Assembly (NCBI GenBank): GCA_964576215.1
Contig: CAZNVM010000064.1
Location: forward strand, 1-21,672
Length of the DNA: 21,672 nucleotides
Reading direction: 5' to 3'
DNA from: JAVBSX01 sp964576215
GTDB lineage: Bacteria; Planctomycetota; Planctomycetia; Pirellulales; Thermoguttaceae
In this document: positions 15,110 through 21,672 of the stretch, one piece after another
Layout of the letters: the number at the start of each line of letters is the position of its first letter
Numbering within the stretch: the first letter of the stretch is position 1
Translations under genes and position numbers: made by a program
Notes under the pieces: generated by a model
Database searches by the model: none
Told to the model about the DNA's origin: nothing
Seen by the model: only the letters and a program-made list of their open reading frames with translations

Positions 15110-16183
15110 TCAAACAATCATTTTCACCAATTGTTGGAGGGTCGCGGAAATACTTTTTAACGGAACCAATCGTTCGGCCCCGCCGCGAGCGTGGGCTTCT
15201 TTCGGCATTCCGAATACGACGCAGGAGGCTTCGTCTTGTGCGATACACCGGGCACCAGCGTCACGCATCGCTTTCATGCCGTCGGCACCGTCGGACCCCA
15301 TACCGGTCAGCATTGCTCCGACCGCTTTTCGCCCGACGTTTTTCGCAACGGACTGCATCATCACTTCGACCGAGGGACGATGTCCGCAGCACAACGGACC
15401 ATCGAATAATTTGACCCGCCAACCGGACCCGAATTTGACGACCTCCATTTGTTTGCCTCCGGCGGCAATCAGGACACGGCCATCGACGATCTGGTCGCCG
15501 TCTTCCGCTTCTTTGACGGTAATTTGAGATAGGGAGTTCAGACGGTCGGCGAACATTTTTGTAAAACCTGCCGGCATGTGTTGAACAACGACGGTGCCAA
15601 CCATCGTCCGAGGAAAACCGCCAATCACTTCCCGAAGTGCCTCTGTACCGCCGGTCGATGCACCGATGACGCAAATTTTCGTCGAAAGGGCACTTCCGAT
15701 CGTTTTGGCAATGCCGGCACTGCCAGGCGTTCCGACACCACCCCCTCCCGGTGCAACGGCACGGTTTTTCCAGTGGGAAACGTTTGCCGTCGACGCAATT
15801 TTGACTTTCGTACACAGCTCGTCCATCATTTGAGCGAGTGCCGCCACTCCCGAAGGTTTTGCAACGAAATCGACCGCTCCGGCCGCCATTGCGTCGAGAG
15901 TGATTTTTTGACCACGCTCCGTCAAGCTGCTGACCATCACGACCGGAACCGGATACTGCGGCATCAGTTTTTGTAAAAATTCAACGCCGTTCATTTTCGG
16001 CATTTCGACGTCAAGCGTCAGGACATCCGGTCGCAATTGGACGATCATGTCCCGTGCCGCGTAGGGATCACCGGCTGTTCCGACGACTTCGATGCCGGGA
16101 TCTTTTTTCATTCCTTCCAGGAGAATCTGCCGAACAAGAGCAGAATCGTCGACGATGAGTACACGAACTTTCATTGGAGGCAT
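15110..16183 (-). CDS. cheB: Chemotaxis protein-glutamate methylesterase/glutaminase CheB
   Basis: CheB removes methyl groups from chemoreceptors once phosphorylated by CheA. The 357-residue protein has an N-terminal receiver domain (about 5-125) with acidic pair D12-D13, phosphoacceptor D58 and K109. After a Gly-rich linker (about 140-165) comes the methylesterase domain with catalytic triad S176 (GASTGG), H202 (QHMPAGF) and D298 (GMGSDGADG). All key residues are present. cheR is upstream on the same strand, separated by 221 bp that hold a repeat element. The ATG at 16183 is preceded by A-rich repeat sequence with no Shine-Dalgarno; ATG three codons later (16174) is an equally possible start. 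No CheA, CheW, CheY or receptor gene is in the window. Confidence 0.96.
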   Translation of the reverse strand: MPPMKVRVLIVDDSALVRQILLEGMKKDPGIEVVGTAGDPYAARDMIVQLRPDVLTLDVEMPKMNGVEFLQKLMPQYPVPVVMVSSLTERGQKITLDAMAAGAVDFVAKPSGVAALAQMMDELCTKVKIASTANVSHWKNRAVAPGGGGVGTPGSAGIAKTIGSALSTKICVIGASTGGTEALREVIGGFPRTMVGTVVVQHMPAGFTKMFADRLNSLSQITVKEAEDGDQIVDGRVLIAAGGKQMEVVKFGSGWRVKLFDGPLCCGHRPSVEVMMQSVAKNVGRKAVGAMLTGMGSDGADGMKAMRDAGARCIAQDEASCVVFGMPKEAHARGGAERLVPLKSISATLQQLVKMIV

Positions 16184-16190
16184 TTTTTTT

Positions 16191-16366
16191 AATTACGAAT
16201 TACGAATTACGAATTCAAAGTGTAAACAGATTGGTTATGAAACTGAAAAAAGTGCTGAAATTTAAGGAAATCGGAAATCGGAAATCGGGGAGGATATTTT
16301 ACACCCGATTTCCTATTTCCTCTACTGTTTTGAGTTACCATTTGTTTACGGTTTGAGTTACGAATT
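16191..16366. mobile_element. Compound inverted-repeat element with heptamers, second copy, between cheR and cheB
   Basis: TCAAAGTGTAAAC near 16215-16227 begins a unit whose left 50 bp closely match 9719-9772, and whose right end (about 16328-16357) matches 9872-9901. Inside lie three perfect GGAAATC units (16266-16286) and complementary TCCTATT-type units. The two ends are imperfect inverted repeats over about 30 bp. TTACGAATT occurs directly on both sides (16207-16215 and 16358-16366), but the left copy is also part of a three-unit ATTACGA heptamer array (16192-16212), so it may not be a target-site duplication. Confidence 0.6.
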
Positions 16367-16404
16367 ATTACGGGAGCACAGTCTTCGGCTCTCATTTCTC
16401 ATTT

Positions 16405-17253
16405 TCATTCCTCTTTTATGTAAACGGCGGGTTTTACGTACTTCCACTTGGTTTGGTCTCGGCCAAGGGTTTCGGAGTGTCCGATGAGCAAATATCCGCC
16501 GTTGACCGTGTGGTTGTACATGCGTTTGGCCAACTCGATTTTCGTTTCCATGTCAAAGTAAATCATGACATTTCTGCACCAAATACAGTCAAACGGTTTT
16601 TTGAAGGGGAGCGTCTTGTTCATCAGGTTGAAACGCCGGATGACCGCTTCTTTTTTCACCTTCTCAACAACGCTCCACTGGTCCCCTTCCTGCTTGAAGT
16701 ATTTCTGTAAAATCGCCGGCGGAACCCCTTGAAGCCGCGTTTTTTCGTAAACGGCCTTTTTCGCTTCGACCAACGCTTTTTCAGAAATATCGGTACAAAG
16801 CAAACCGGCGTTCCATTGGGAATAATTCGCACCAAAATACTCCAGCATTGCGATAATGATGGTGTACGGTTCCTCCCCGCTGGAAGCGGCGGCGCACCAG
16901 ATACGAAGGTCATTGTTGTTTTGCTCGCGATGCCGTGCGGTCATTTCCGGTAAGATCGTTTTGGTGAAAAAATCGAAATGATCCGCTTCCCGAAAGAAAA
17001 ACGTGTGATTCGTCGTAATCTGGTTTGCCAGTTCACTAATCGCTTTATCCGTTTTATCCGCTATAAGCGTGTCGTAATACTGCTTGAAATTTTGGAAGCC
17101 ACGCTGCCGGAGTATTTTTTGCAAGCGACTGACAACGAGGCTCTTTTTTTGGTCTGACAGGGATATACCAAAACGTTCATAGACCAAATCGCGGATCGCA
17201 ACAAACTCCTGATGGGTAATCGGCATCATTTCGCCGTAAGCTTCGTTTGTCAT
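16405..17253 (-). CDS. cheR: Chemoreceptor methyltransferase CheR
   Basis: CheR methylates receptor glutamates using S-adenosylmethionine and opposes CheB. The 282-residue length is typical. The N-terminal helical domain spans about 10-80. The Rossmann domain follows with TNHTFFFRE (81-89), the SAM-binding WCAAASSGEEPYT (119-131), acidic D155 in CTDIS, and CRNVMIYFD (226-234), then HSETL near the end. The ATG at 17253 has no Shine-Dalgarno, and Met9 or Met10 are alternative starts. cheB follows across a repeat element, so cotranscription is plausible but depends on that element not terminating transcription. Confidence 0.95.
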   Translation of the reverse strand: MTNEAYGEMMPITHQEFVAIRDLVYERFGISLSDQKKSLVVSRLQKILRQRGFQNFKQYYDTLIADKTDKAISELANQITTNHTFFFREADHFDFFTKTILPEMTARHREQNNNDLRIWCAAASSGEEPYTIIIAMLEYFGANYSQWNAGLLCTDISEKALVEAKKAVYEKTRLQGVPPAILQKYFKQEGDQWSVVEKVKKEAVIRRFNLMNKTLPFKKPFDCIWCRNVMIYFDMETKIELAKRMYNHTVNGGYLLIGHSETLGRDQTKWKYVKPAVYIKEE

Positions 17254-17344
17254 GATGTTTCGAAGGAGAAATCGCGGAACCTGACCCGCCTGATGGGAAA
17301 ACGTAACGACACGGACTATTTCTACCGGTAAACTATAGCATATT

Positions 17345-17479
17345 AACTCAAAATAGTAAGCAAAATTTTGAAATTTAGGGGATCGGGAATCGGAAATCGG
17401 GAATCGGGGATAAGAGATGCGGAATGTGTGTCACTAACCACTAACCATTTATCACTCATCACTTATCCCCGATGCCCTG
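17345..17479. repeat. Degenerate third copy of the compound element with heptamers, running into add
   Basis: ACTCAAA followed by TTGAAATTTAGGGG (17346-17381) resembles the left arm of the elements at 9716 and 16216, with an internal deletion. GGGGATC, GGGAATC, GGAAATC, GGGAATC and GGGGATA follow (17378-17412). TCACTAA, CCACTAA, CCATTTA, TCACTCA, TCACTTA and TCCCCGA then run from 17431 to 17472. The right end overlaps the add coding sequence, and the add stop lies in one unit. Confidence 0.75.
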
Positions 17480-18369
17480 TATCTTACAACATTTCTCCGC
17501 AAAACCTCGATTTCCGCTTCGCTAAAATGGAAATACCGCTGGAGTTGTCGGTACTCGTCTTCGAGCGTGCTACCAAAAAAGGCGGGATCGTCGGTTCCGA
17601 TCACAATCGGGACGCCGTAATCGAACAATTTTCGGACCGGATGCGATTCCCAGGATGCAACGGCACCGAGTTTCACGTTGCTCGTCGGACAAATTTCCAG
17701 CGGAATGTCTTTTTCGATCAGGAGCTGCATGAGCGACTCGTCTTGCGCCGCGGTGATACCATGTCCGATCCGTTCGACTTGCAGATGTTGAATCGTTCGA
17801 CGAATGTGGTCCGGTCCGCAAAATTCGCCGCTGTGTGCGGTGCGATGCAGTCCGAGTAACTTGGCCCGGCGGTACACGGATTCGAACGGCGTTATCGTCT
17901 CGTAACATTCCGGCCCGGCCAAATCAATCCCAACGATTCGCGGGTGCGGGTACCGTTCAATCAGGTCGAGCGTTTGGTGCCCCCACCCGGTATTTCCTCC
18001 GGTGCGAATGATCGAAAAAATCATGTTGACGCAAACGCCGAGATTCTTTTCCGCTTCGTCAAGCGCACAAGCAAGCGGCGGGAAAAATATTTCAAACGGC
18101 ACGCCGCGCCGAACATGGGCCAGCGGCACGTAAAACGCTTCGCAATACGTAACATTTTGCCGGGCCAAATCTTCCGCAAACGCCGCCGCGAGTTCGTAAA
18201 AGTCCTGTTCCTCGGTAAGTGGTTCGAAAATTTTCGGAAAAATCGCGTTAAACTCCGTAAAATTCCGGAAGGAATACGTCGCATTGTCCGGTAGAGTCCT
18301 TCCCTTGCGAACCGCGATATTACGCAGCGTCCCCAATGAAACGCTGCCCTCGAAGTGAATATGAAGCAT
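17452..18369 (-). CDS. Adenosine deaminase-family metal hydrolase
   Basis: This amidohydrolase would deaminate adenosine or a related adenine compound. Metal ligands H3 and H5 (HIHFEG), H179 (TAHSGE), and D260 (GTDDP), and catalytic E182 and H203 (RIGHG), are all present, as are CPTSNV (228-232) and DPAFF. At 305 residues it is shorter than the usual 330-350: the first zinc histidine is residue 3, whereas homologues normally have some 10 residues before it. An in-frame stop about 36 bp upstream (18403-18405) and the lack of another ATG leave little room for a longer N-terminus. The C-terminal RASGISDE and stop are encoded by heptamer repeats. The substrate is uncertain: 6-amino-6-deoxyfutalosine deaminase and adenine deaminase belong to the same family. 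Confidence 0.88.
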   Translation of the reverse strand: MLHIHFEGSVSLGTLRNIAVRKGRTLPDNATYSFRNFTEFNAIFPKIFEPLTEEQDFYELAAAFAEDLARQNVTYCEAFYVPLAHVRRGVPFEIFFPPLACALDEAEKNLGVCVNMIFSIIRTGGNTGWGHQTLDLIERYPHPRIVGIDLAGPECYETITPFESVYRRAKLLGLHRTAHSGEFCGPDHIRRTIQHLQVERIGHGITAAQDESLMQLLIEKDIPLEICPTSNVKLGAVASWESHPVRKLFDYGVPIVIGTDDPAFFGSTLEDEYRQLQRYFHFSEAEIEVLRRNVVRYRASGISDE

Positions 18370-18375
18370 AAAATA

Positions 18376-18393
18376 TGAGAAATGAGAAATGAG
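18376..18393. repeat. Short heptamer array at the divergent add/hydrolase boundary
   Basis: Two perfect TGAGAAA units plus a partial TGAG begin 6 bp outside the add start codon. They are the same unit as found outside larA. Confidence 0.8.
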
Positions 18394-18486
18394 CCGGAAA
18401 TTTTACGTTTTCCGTCGTTGTTTCGCAAGACACGTGCGATGTTGAATTCTTCGCCCTTACACGCTCAATGTCCGAAAAAATTGCAA

Positions 18487-18515
18487 TTGACCTTACCCGA
18501 CGGATTTCTTATACT
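18487..18515 (+). promoter_or_regulatory. Near-consensus sigma70-type promoter of the lipoprotein hydrolase
   Basis: TTGACC (18487-18492), a 17-nt spacer and TATACT (18510-18515) each match 5 of 6 consensus bases. Transcription would start near 18522, at or just before the GGGAGG ribosome binding site (18521-18526), giving a very short leader. This tightness is the main reason for doubt. Confidence 0.45.
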
Positions 18516-18534
18516 CCGCAGGGAGGATGCTTTC

Positions 18535-20727
18535 GTGTTTTTTCGCCGCTTTTTAACGGTTTGCTCGCTTTTGGTGCTGGTCGCCGCGGTTGCCGGTTGC
18601 GCTTCCCGTGTCGTGGAAACTCGCCTCCAAAAAGTCGCAACGGATCCGCTGGAAAAAAAACGTTTTCGCCTGACTTCTCAAGGAGATTTGGCGTTTTCCG
18701 AACACACCACGCTGACTTTGCGTGCGTACGACATCGAAAGCACGGCCAAAACCGAACCGGTCGCCGCCTTGGTCTCTCTGCAAAAACTAATCGAACGAAA
18801 CCCCAATCCGAATTTACTTTACGCTTTTGCCGAAATTGCCTATTTTGAAGCGCAACGTTGGGAGCGTGACAAGCCCAAGCTCGCCCTGGAAATTTATTAC
18901 GCGGCCTTGATCCATTCTTACCAATTTCTTTTTGATCCGAAATTCGAACGAAACCGTAATCCCTACGATTCGCAATTCCGCGATGTTTGTCTGATCTACA
19001 ACCAGTCGCTTTTCCGCATGCTCCGCCTTCTCGGAAACGAATACGAGTTTGTTCTCAGTCCCGACCGTACTTACGCCGTCCAATCCCTGGGCGAAACATG
19101 CAATATCAATTGTTCCATGCTCACCGCCGACTGGAAAGGGGAAGAGATCGAGAAATTCAAGTTTGCCGCCGACTACGAAATCAAAGGACTTCAAAACGAG
19201 TACAAACAGAGCGGGCTCGGTGTTCCATTGATTGCAATTCGTAAACAAGGGTTCGGGCGGTCTCCCGCCGAAAAATACTATCCACCCGGCCTGTGTTTTC
19301 CCGTCACGGCGTTTCTTCGCCCCCTTGACGAAAGAACCTCGCAATTTCACGCCGTGTTGGAACTGTACGATTCGACCGCCGTAACCCATACTCAGGTCGA
19401 AAATGTCCTGGTTCCGCTGGAAAGCGATCTGACAACGCCGCTCGCCTATTTTCTGTCGAACCCGCGTCTCAATAATCTGAGCACAATCGGCCTGCTTTGG
19501 CCCGACGAGCTTTTGATTTCCCGATTCATCCCCAAGCCGGGCGACGAGTTAGCCAGGGAAAATTCGTCGAAGCAAGCCGCGAAAAGCAACGAAAAAGAAA
19601 AGGAAAAAGAAAAGGAAAAATTGTCCGACAAAATCCAGGACAAGTTGGTCGAGTACGATTTGATCGACGAGCCGGACGAGTTTTCCACGATTCAACAGAC
19701 GAATTTTCAAGTCAATCCCGGCGAAAAGATTGATCTCACGTTGGTCAATCATCTCGTGAAGAAGACGGAAAAACAGTCCCAGCAAAAACAGGCCGCCGGT
19801 TCCAATTCGCTGTACGGAATCTATATGATGCAGCCGTATGACCCAAACAAAATTCCGGTCGTGATGGTCCACGGTCTCTGGTCGTCCCCAATGACTTGGA
19901 TGGAAATGTTCAACAATTTACGAAGCATTCCGGAAATTCGGGACAATTACCAATTTTGGTTTTACTTCTATCCGAGTGCGCAACCGTTTTGGGTTTCTGC
20001 GGCACAGCTTCGGGAAGACCTTGTGGAAGTCCGCCGAACGCTTGCTTCACACCGAAGCACGCCTGCTTTGGACCGGATGATCCTCATCGGACACAGCATG
20101 GGCGGTCTCGTGTCGCGGATGCAAACCGTAAGTAGCGGCGACCGGTTTTGGCAACTCGTCAGCAATAAGCCGTTGGAAGAACTCCATGAAGCTCCGGAAA
20201 TCAAGGAGAAGCTGGAAAAATGGTTTTATTTCACGCCGGACCCGTCGATTGACCGCGTGATTACGATTGCGACGCCGTTTCGCGGAAGCGATTATTCCAA
20301 TAGTGTCACACAATGGTTTGCGAACAAACTGATCCGGTTGCCCAAGACGCTCACCAGTGTCATCAAAGAGATTCCACTCAAGAATAATTCGTCGTTGACG
20401 AATAATTCGCTGTTGAAAATCGAAACGTCCATCGAATCGTTGTCGCCGAAAAACCCGTTGTTTTCTGTGTTGCTTTCCAGTGAAACGCCGCCGGATGTGC
20501 AGTTCAACAACATCATCGGGTTGGAGCACAAAACCGGATTGGCGAAGTACCTTGAACGCGCCGGCGACGGAATTGTCGAATACAAAAGTGCGAAAATCGA
20601 TGGCGTGCAAAGCGAAATCGACGTTCCGGCCCCGCATGGCACCGTCCACACGCATCCCCGGTCGATTATGGAGGTCCGGCGAATTTTGCTCGAAAATCTT
20701 GCCGAGACCCGGCAGGCCGCTTTTTAA
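18535..20727 (+). CDS. Lipoprotein alpha/beta-hydrolase (esterase/lipase-like)
   Basis: The start is set at GTG 18535: GGGAGG lies 8 nt upstream, and the protein then opens with a textbook lipoprotein signal, basic FFRRF, a hydrophobic core and lipobox VAGC (Cys22). An earlier in-frame ATG at 18382 would add 51 residues in front of the signal. The 730-residue product has a large N-terminal region (about 25-430) with no recognised domain and a Lys/Glu-rich linker (KEKEKEKEK, about residues 354-363). The hydrolase domain then has the oxyanion segment VHGLW (H446-G447), nucleophile elbow GHSMGG with S521, D678 in GDGIVEY, and histidines 701, 705 and 707 in HGTVHTH, one of which completes the triad. 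It is probably tethered to a membrane facing the periplasm. Substrate is unknown. The stop overlaps convergent panB by 4 bp. Confidence 0.82.
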   Translation: MFFRRFLTVCSLLVLVAAVAGCASRVVETRLQKVATDPLEKKRFRLTSQGDLAFSEHTTLTLRAYDIESTAKTEPVAALVSLQKLIERNPNPNLLYAFAEIAYFEAQRWERDKPKLALEIYYAALIHSYQFLFDPKFERNRNPYDSQFRDVCLIYNQSLFRMLRLLGNEYEFVLSPDRTYAVQSLGETCNINCSMLTADWKGEEIEKFKFAADYEIKGLQNEYKQSGLGVPLIAIRKQGFGRSPAEKYYPPGLCFPVTAFLRPLDERTSQFHAVLELYDSTAVTHTQVENVLVPLESDLTTPLAYFLSNPRLNNLSTIGLLWPDELLISRFIPKPGDELARENSSKQAAKSNEKEKEKEKEKLSDKIQDKLVEYDLIDEPDEFSTIQQTNFQVNPGEKIDLTLVNHLVKKTEKQSQQKQAAGSNSLYGIYMMQPYDPNKIPVVMVHGLWSSPMTWMEMFNNLRSIPEIRDNYQFWFYFYPSAQPFWVSAAQLREDLVEVRRTLASHRSTPALDRMILIGHSMGGLVSRMQTVSSGDRFWQLVSNKPLEELHEAPEIKEKLEKWFYFTPDPSIDRVITIATPFRGSDYSNSVTQWFANKLIRLPKTLTSVIKEIPLKNNSSLTNNSLLKIETSIESLSPKNPLFSVLLSSETPPDVQFNNIIGLEHKTGLAKYLERAGDGIVEYKSAKIDGVQSEIDVPAPHGTVHTHPRSIMEVRRILLENLAETRQAAF

Positions 20728-21485
20728 AACGCCCCCTCACGCACATCTTCGCAGTATTTTTTCACGGCGTCGGTGATGATTTTTCCGAGGTTGGCGTAAA
20801 CTTTAACGTGTTTGGGAGCAGTCTCTTTGAATCCGAGAAGGTCGTGGTAGACGAGCACTTGACCGTCGCAATGCGGTCCGGCTCCGATCCCGATAGTCGG
20901 TATGCCGACGGACCGGGTTACTTCGTCGGCGATTTCCGGCGCAACGCACTCCAAAACCGCCGCAAACGCTCCGGCGTTTTCGATTGCGTTTATATCTTTT
21001 TGAAGCTGCTCCTGGTTTCGTTGCAGAGAGAAGCGACCGAGCATTTTGATTCTTTGCGGCTGTAAACCGCAATGGCCCATCACGGGAATCCCGGCTTCAA
21101 CGACCGCCTGGATCGTTTTGCGCCGGTTTTCCCCCCCCTCGATTTTCACGGCGTCGGCCAACGTGTTTTTGAGAATTTTCGCAGCGGTTTTGACCGCTTC
21201 TTTCGGACCGAGCTGGCAATAAGGGAACGGTAAATCGACGACAACCAGAGCGTTTTTCGCCGCACGCACGACCATTTCGGCGTGATAGATCATTTCCTCA
21301 ACGGTAACGGGAAGCGTCGTCGATTTGCCCTGCACGACATTTCCCAGACTGTCGCCGACAAGGATAATATCGATTCCCGCCGCGTCGACCAGTTGCGCAC
21401 TCGGATAGTCGTAGGCCGTAATCACGCTGATTTTCGGGCCTTCCGCTTTTCGCCGCTGTATCTGGGGAATGGTAACTTTAGACAT
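20724..21485 (-). CDS. panB: 3-methyl-2-oxobutanoate hydroxymethyltransferase
   Basis: PanB transfers a hydroxymethyl group from methylene-THF to ketoisovalerate, the first committed step of pantothenate synthesis. The 253-residue protein has the family order: ITAYDYPSA, VGDSLGNVVQG with metal ligand D45, DLPFPY with D84, VKIEGG with K114 and E116, GHCGLQPQ, and ECVAPE with the catalytic E179. The ATG at 21485 gives the usual N-terminus (MSKVTIPQIQ). A longer frame starting at 21545 would take its first residues from the MITE and is rejected. The MITE ends 46 bp upstream of the start. The last 4 bp overlap the stop of the convergent hydrolase gene. panD is elsewhere in the window. Confidence 0.96.
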   Translation of the reverse strand: MSKVTIPQIQRRKAEGPKISVITAYDYPSAQLVDAAGIDIILVGDSLGNVVQGKSTTLPVTVEEMIYHAEMVVRAAKNALVVVDLPFPYCQLGPKEAVKTAAKILKNTLADAVKIEGGENRRKTIQAVVEAGIPVMGHCGLQPQRIKMLGRFSLQRNQEQLQKDINAIENAGAFAAVLECVAPEIADEVTRSVGIPTIGIGAGPHCDGQVLVYHDLLGFKETAPKHVKVYANLGKIITDAVKKYCEDVREGAF

Positions 21486-21531
21486 GGAACCGATTCTACC
21501 GCAACGAACCGTTTTGTGAAGCCCTTTGACG

Positions 21532-21672
21532 CAGGAGGATTGCAAAGTCGCTTTTTCCCTGGGAACGCAGGCTTCCAGCCTGCCAGTGAGTTCGTAGGCA
21601 TCCTACCTGCGCAGGGCGGAGACTCCATTCCGCAACCTTCGCGCAGGCTGGAAGCCTGCGTTCCCAGGGACT
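21532..21672. mobile_element. MITE-like palindromic element, subfamily B, copy 2 (right end cut by window)
   Basis: It begins with the same 18-bp terminus CAGGAGGATTGCAAAGTC and is collinear with 5949-6089, differing at only 2 of 141 positions. The last 14 bp and the right flank are outside the window, so a target-site duplication cannot be tested. It occupies the region upstream of panB. Confidence 0.85.

Noticed and set aside
18382..18534. N-terminal extension of the lipoprotein hydrolase from ATG 18382
   Set aside because: It would bury the lipoprotein signal 51 residues inside. The GTG at 18535 has a good ribosome binding site and gives a normal lipobox position.
19590..19620. KEKEKE-encoding GAAAAAGAAAAG repeat as another heptamer array
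   Set aside because: The period is 6-12 nt, not 7, and matches a charged protein linker of repeated Lys-Glu codons.
21422..21628. Short open frames through the MITE copies, including the 28-357 frame
   Set aside because: The same peptides occur at several copies because they are translations of the palindromic repeat; they lack starts and domains.

Overview
The window reads as a chromosomal stretch of a Gram-negative-type bacterium, most likely a member of the Planctomycetota. This is inferred from gene content: KDO/LPS export genes, a large DUF4175-like membrane protein, a cytosolic FHA-GAF histidine kinase, weak or absent Shine-Dalgarno sequences at many starts, and dense small intergenic repeats. 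No rRNA, tRNA, CRISPR array or prophage was seen. Fifteen protein genes are called.

Layout. From 144 to 5844 the minus strand reads, in transcription order: an exported cysteine-rich protein, kdsC (KDO-8-phosphate phosphatase), a 1042-residue LptC/LptA-like protein, and a larA-family gene. kdsC followed by Lpt genes matches the classical kdsC-lptC-lptA order. From 6130 to 7440 the plus strand carries rph and a 5-formyl-THF cyclo-ligase gene. From 7509 to 12364 the minus strand carries gltX, panD, an FHA-GAF-histidine kinase gene and nadD. The plus-strand gene at 12691-14976 is a large membrane protein with a coiled coil. cheB, cheR and an adenosine-deaminase-family gene follow on the minus strand, then a plus-strand lipoprotein alpha/beta hydrolase (18535-20727). 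It overlaps the convergent panB by 4 bp. Most genes are housekeeping (tRNA charging and RNA trimming, folate, NAD, pantothenate, envelope, chemotaxis) and do not form one pathway.

The most unusual part is the non-coding layer. (1) Many gene boundaries carry arrays of degenerate 7-bp tandem units. Unit sequence changes from array to array, but the 7-nt phase is kept, for 18 consecutive units at 14981-15106. Several arrays are inverted halves that could form long hairpins. Some arrays supply stop codons (kdsC, nadD, add), some abut start codons (larA, cheB, add), and two lie inside gltX, where an 84-bp array is read through in frame. Two arrays (9716-9904 and about 16216-16357) sit inside a larger compound element with related terminal inverted repeats. 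(2) Four copies of a small palindromic MITE-like element of about 146-155 bp occur in two subfamilies (A: 1-140 and 12460-12605; B: 5949-6103 and 21532-end). One copy has a perfect 10-bp flanking direct repeat and another an imperfect one, as expected for target-site duplications. No transposase for either class is present here.
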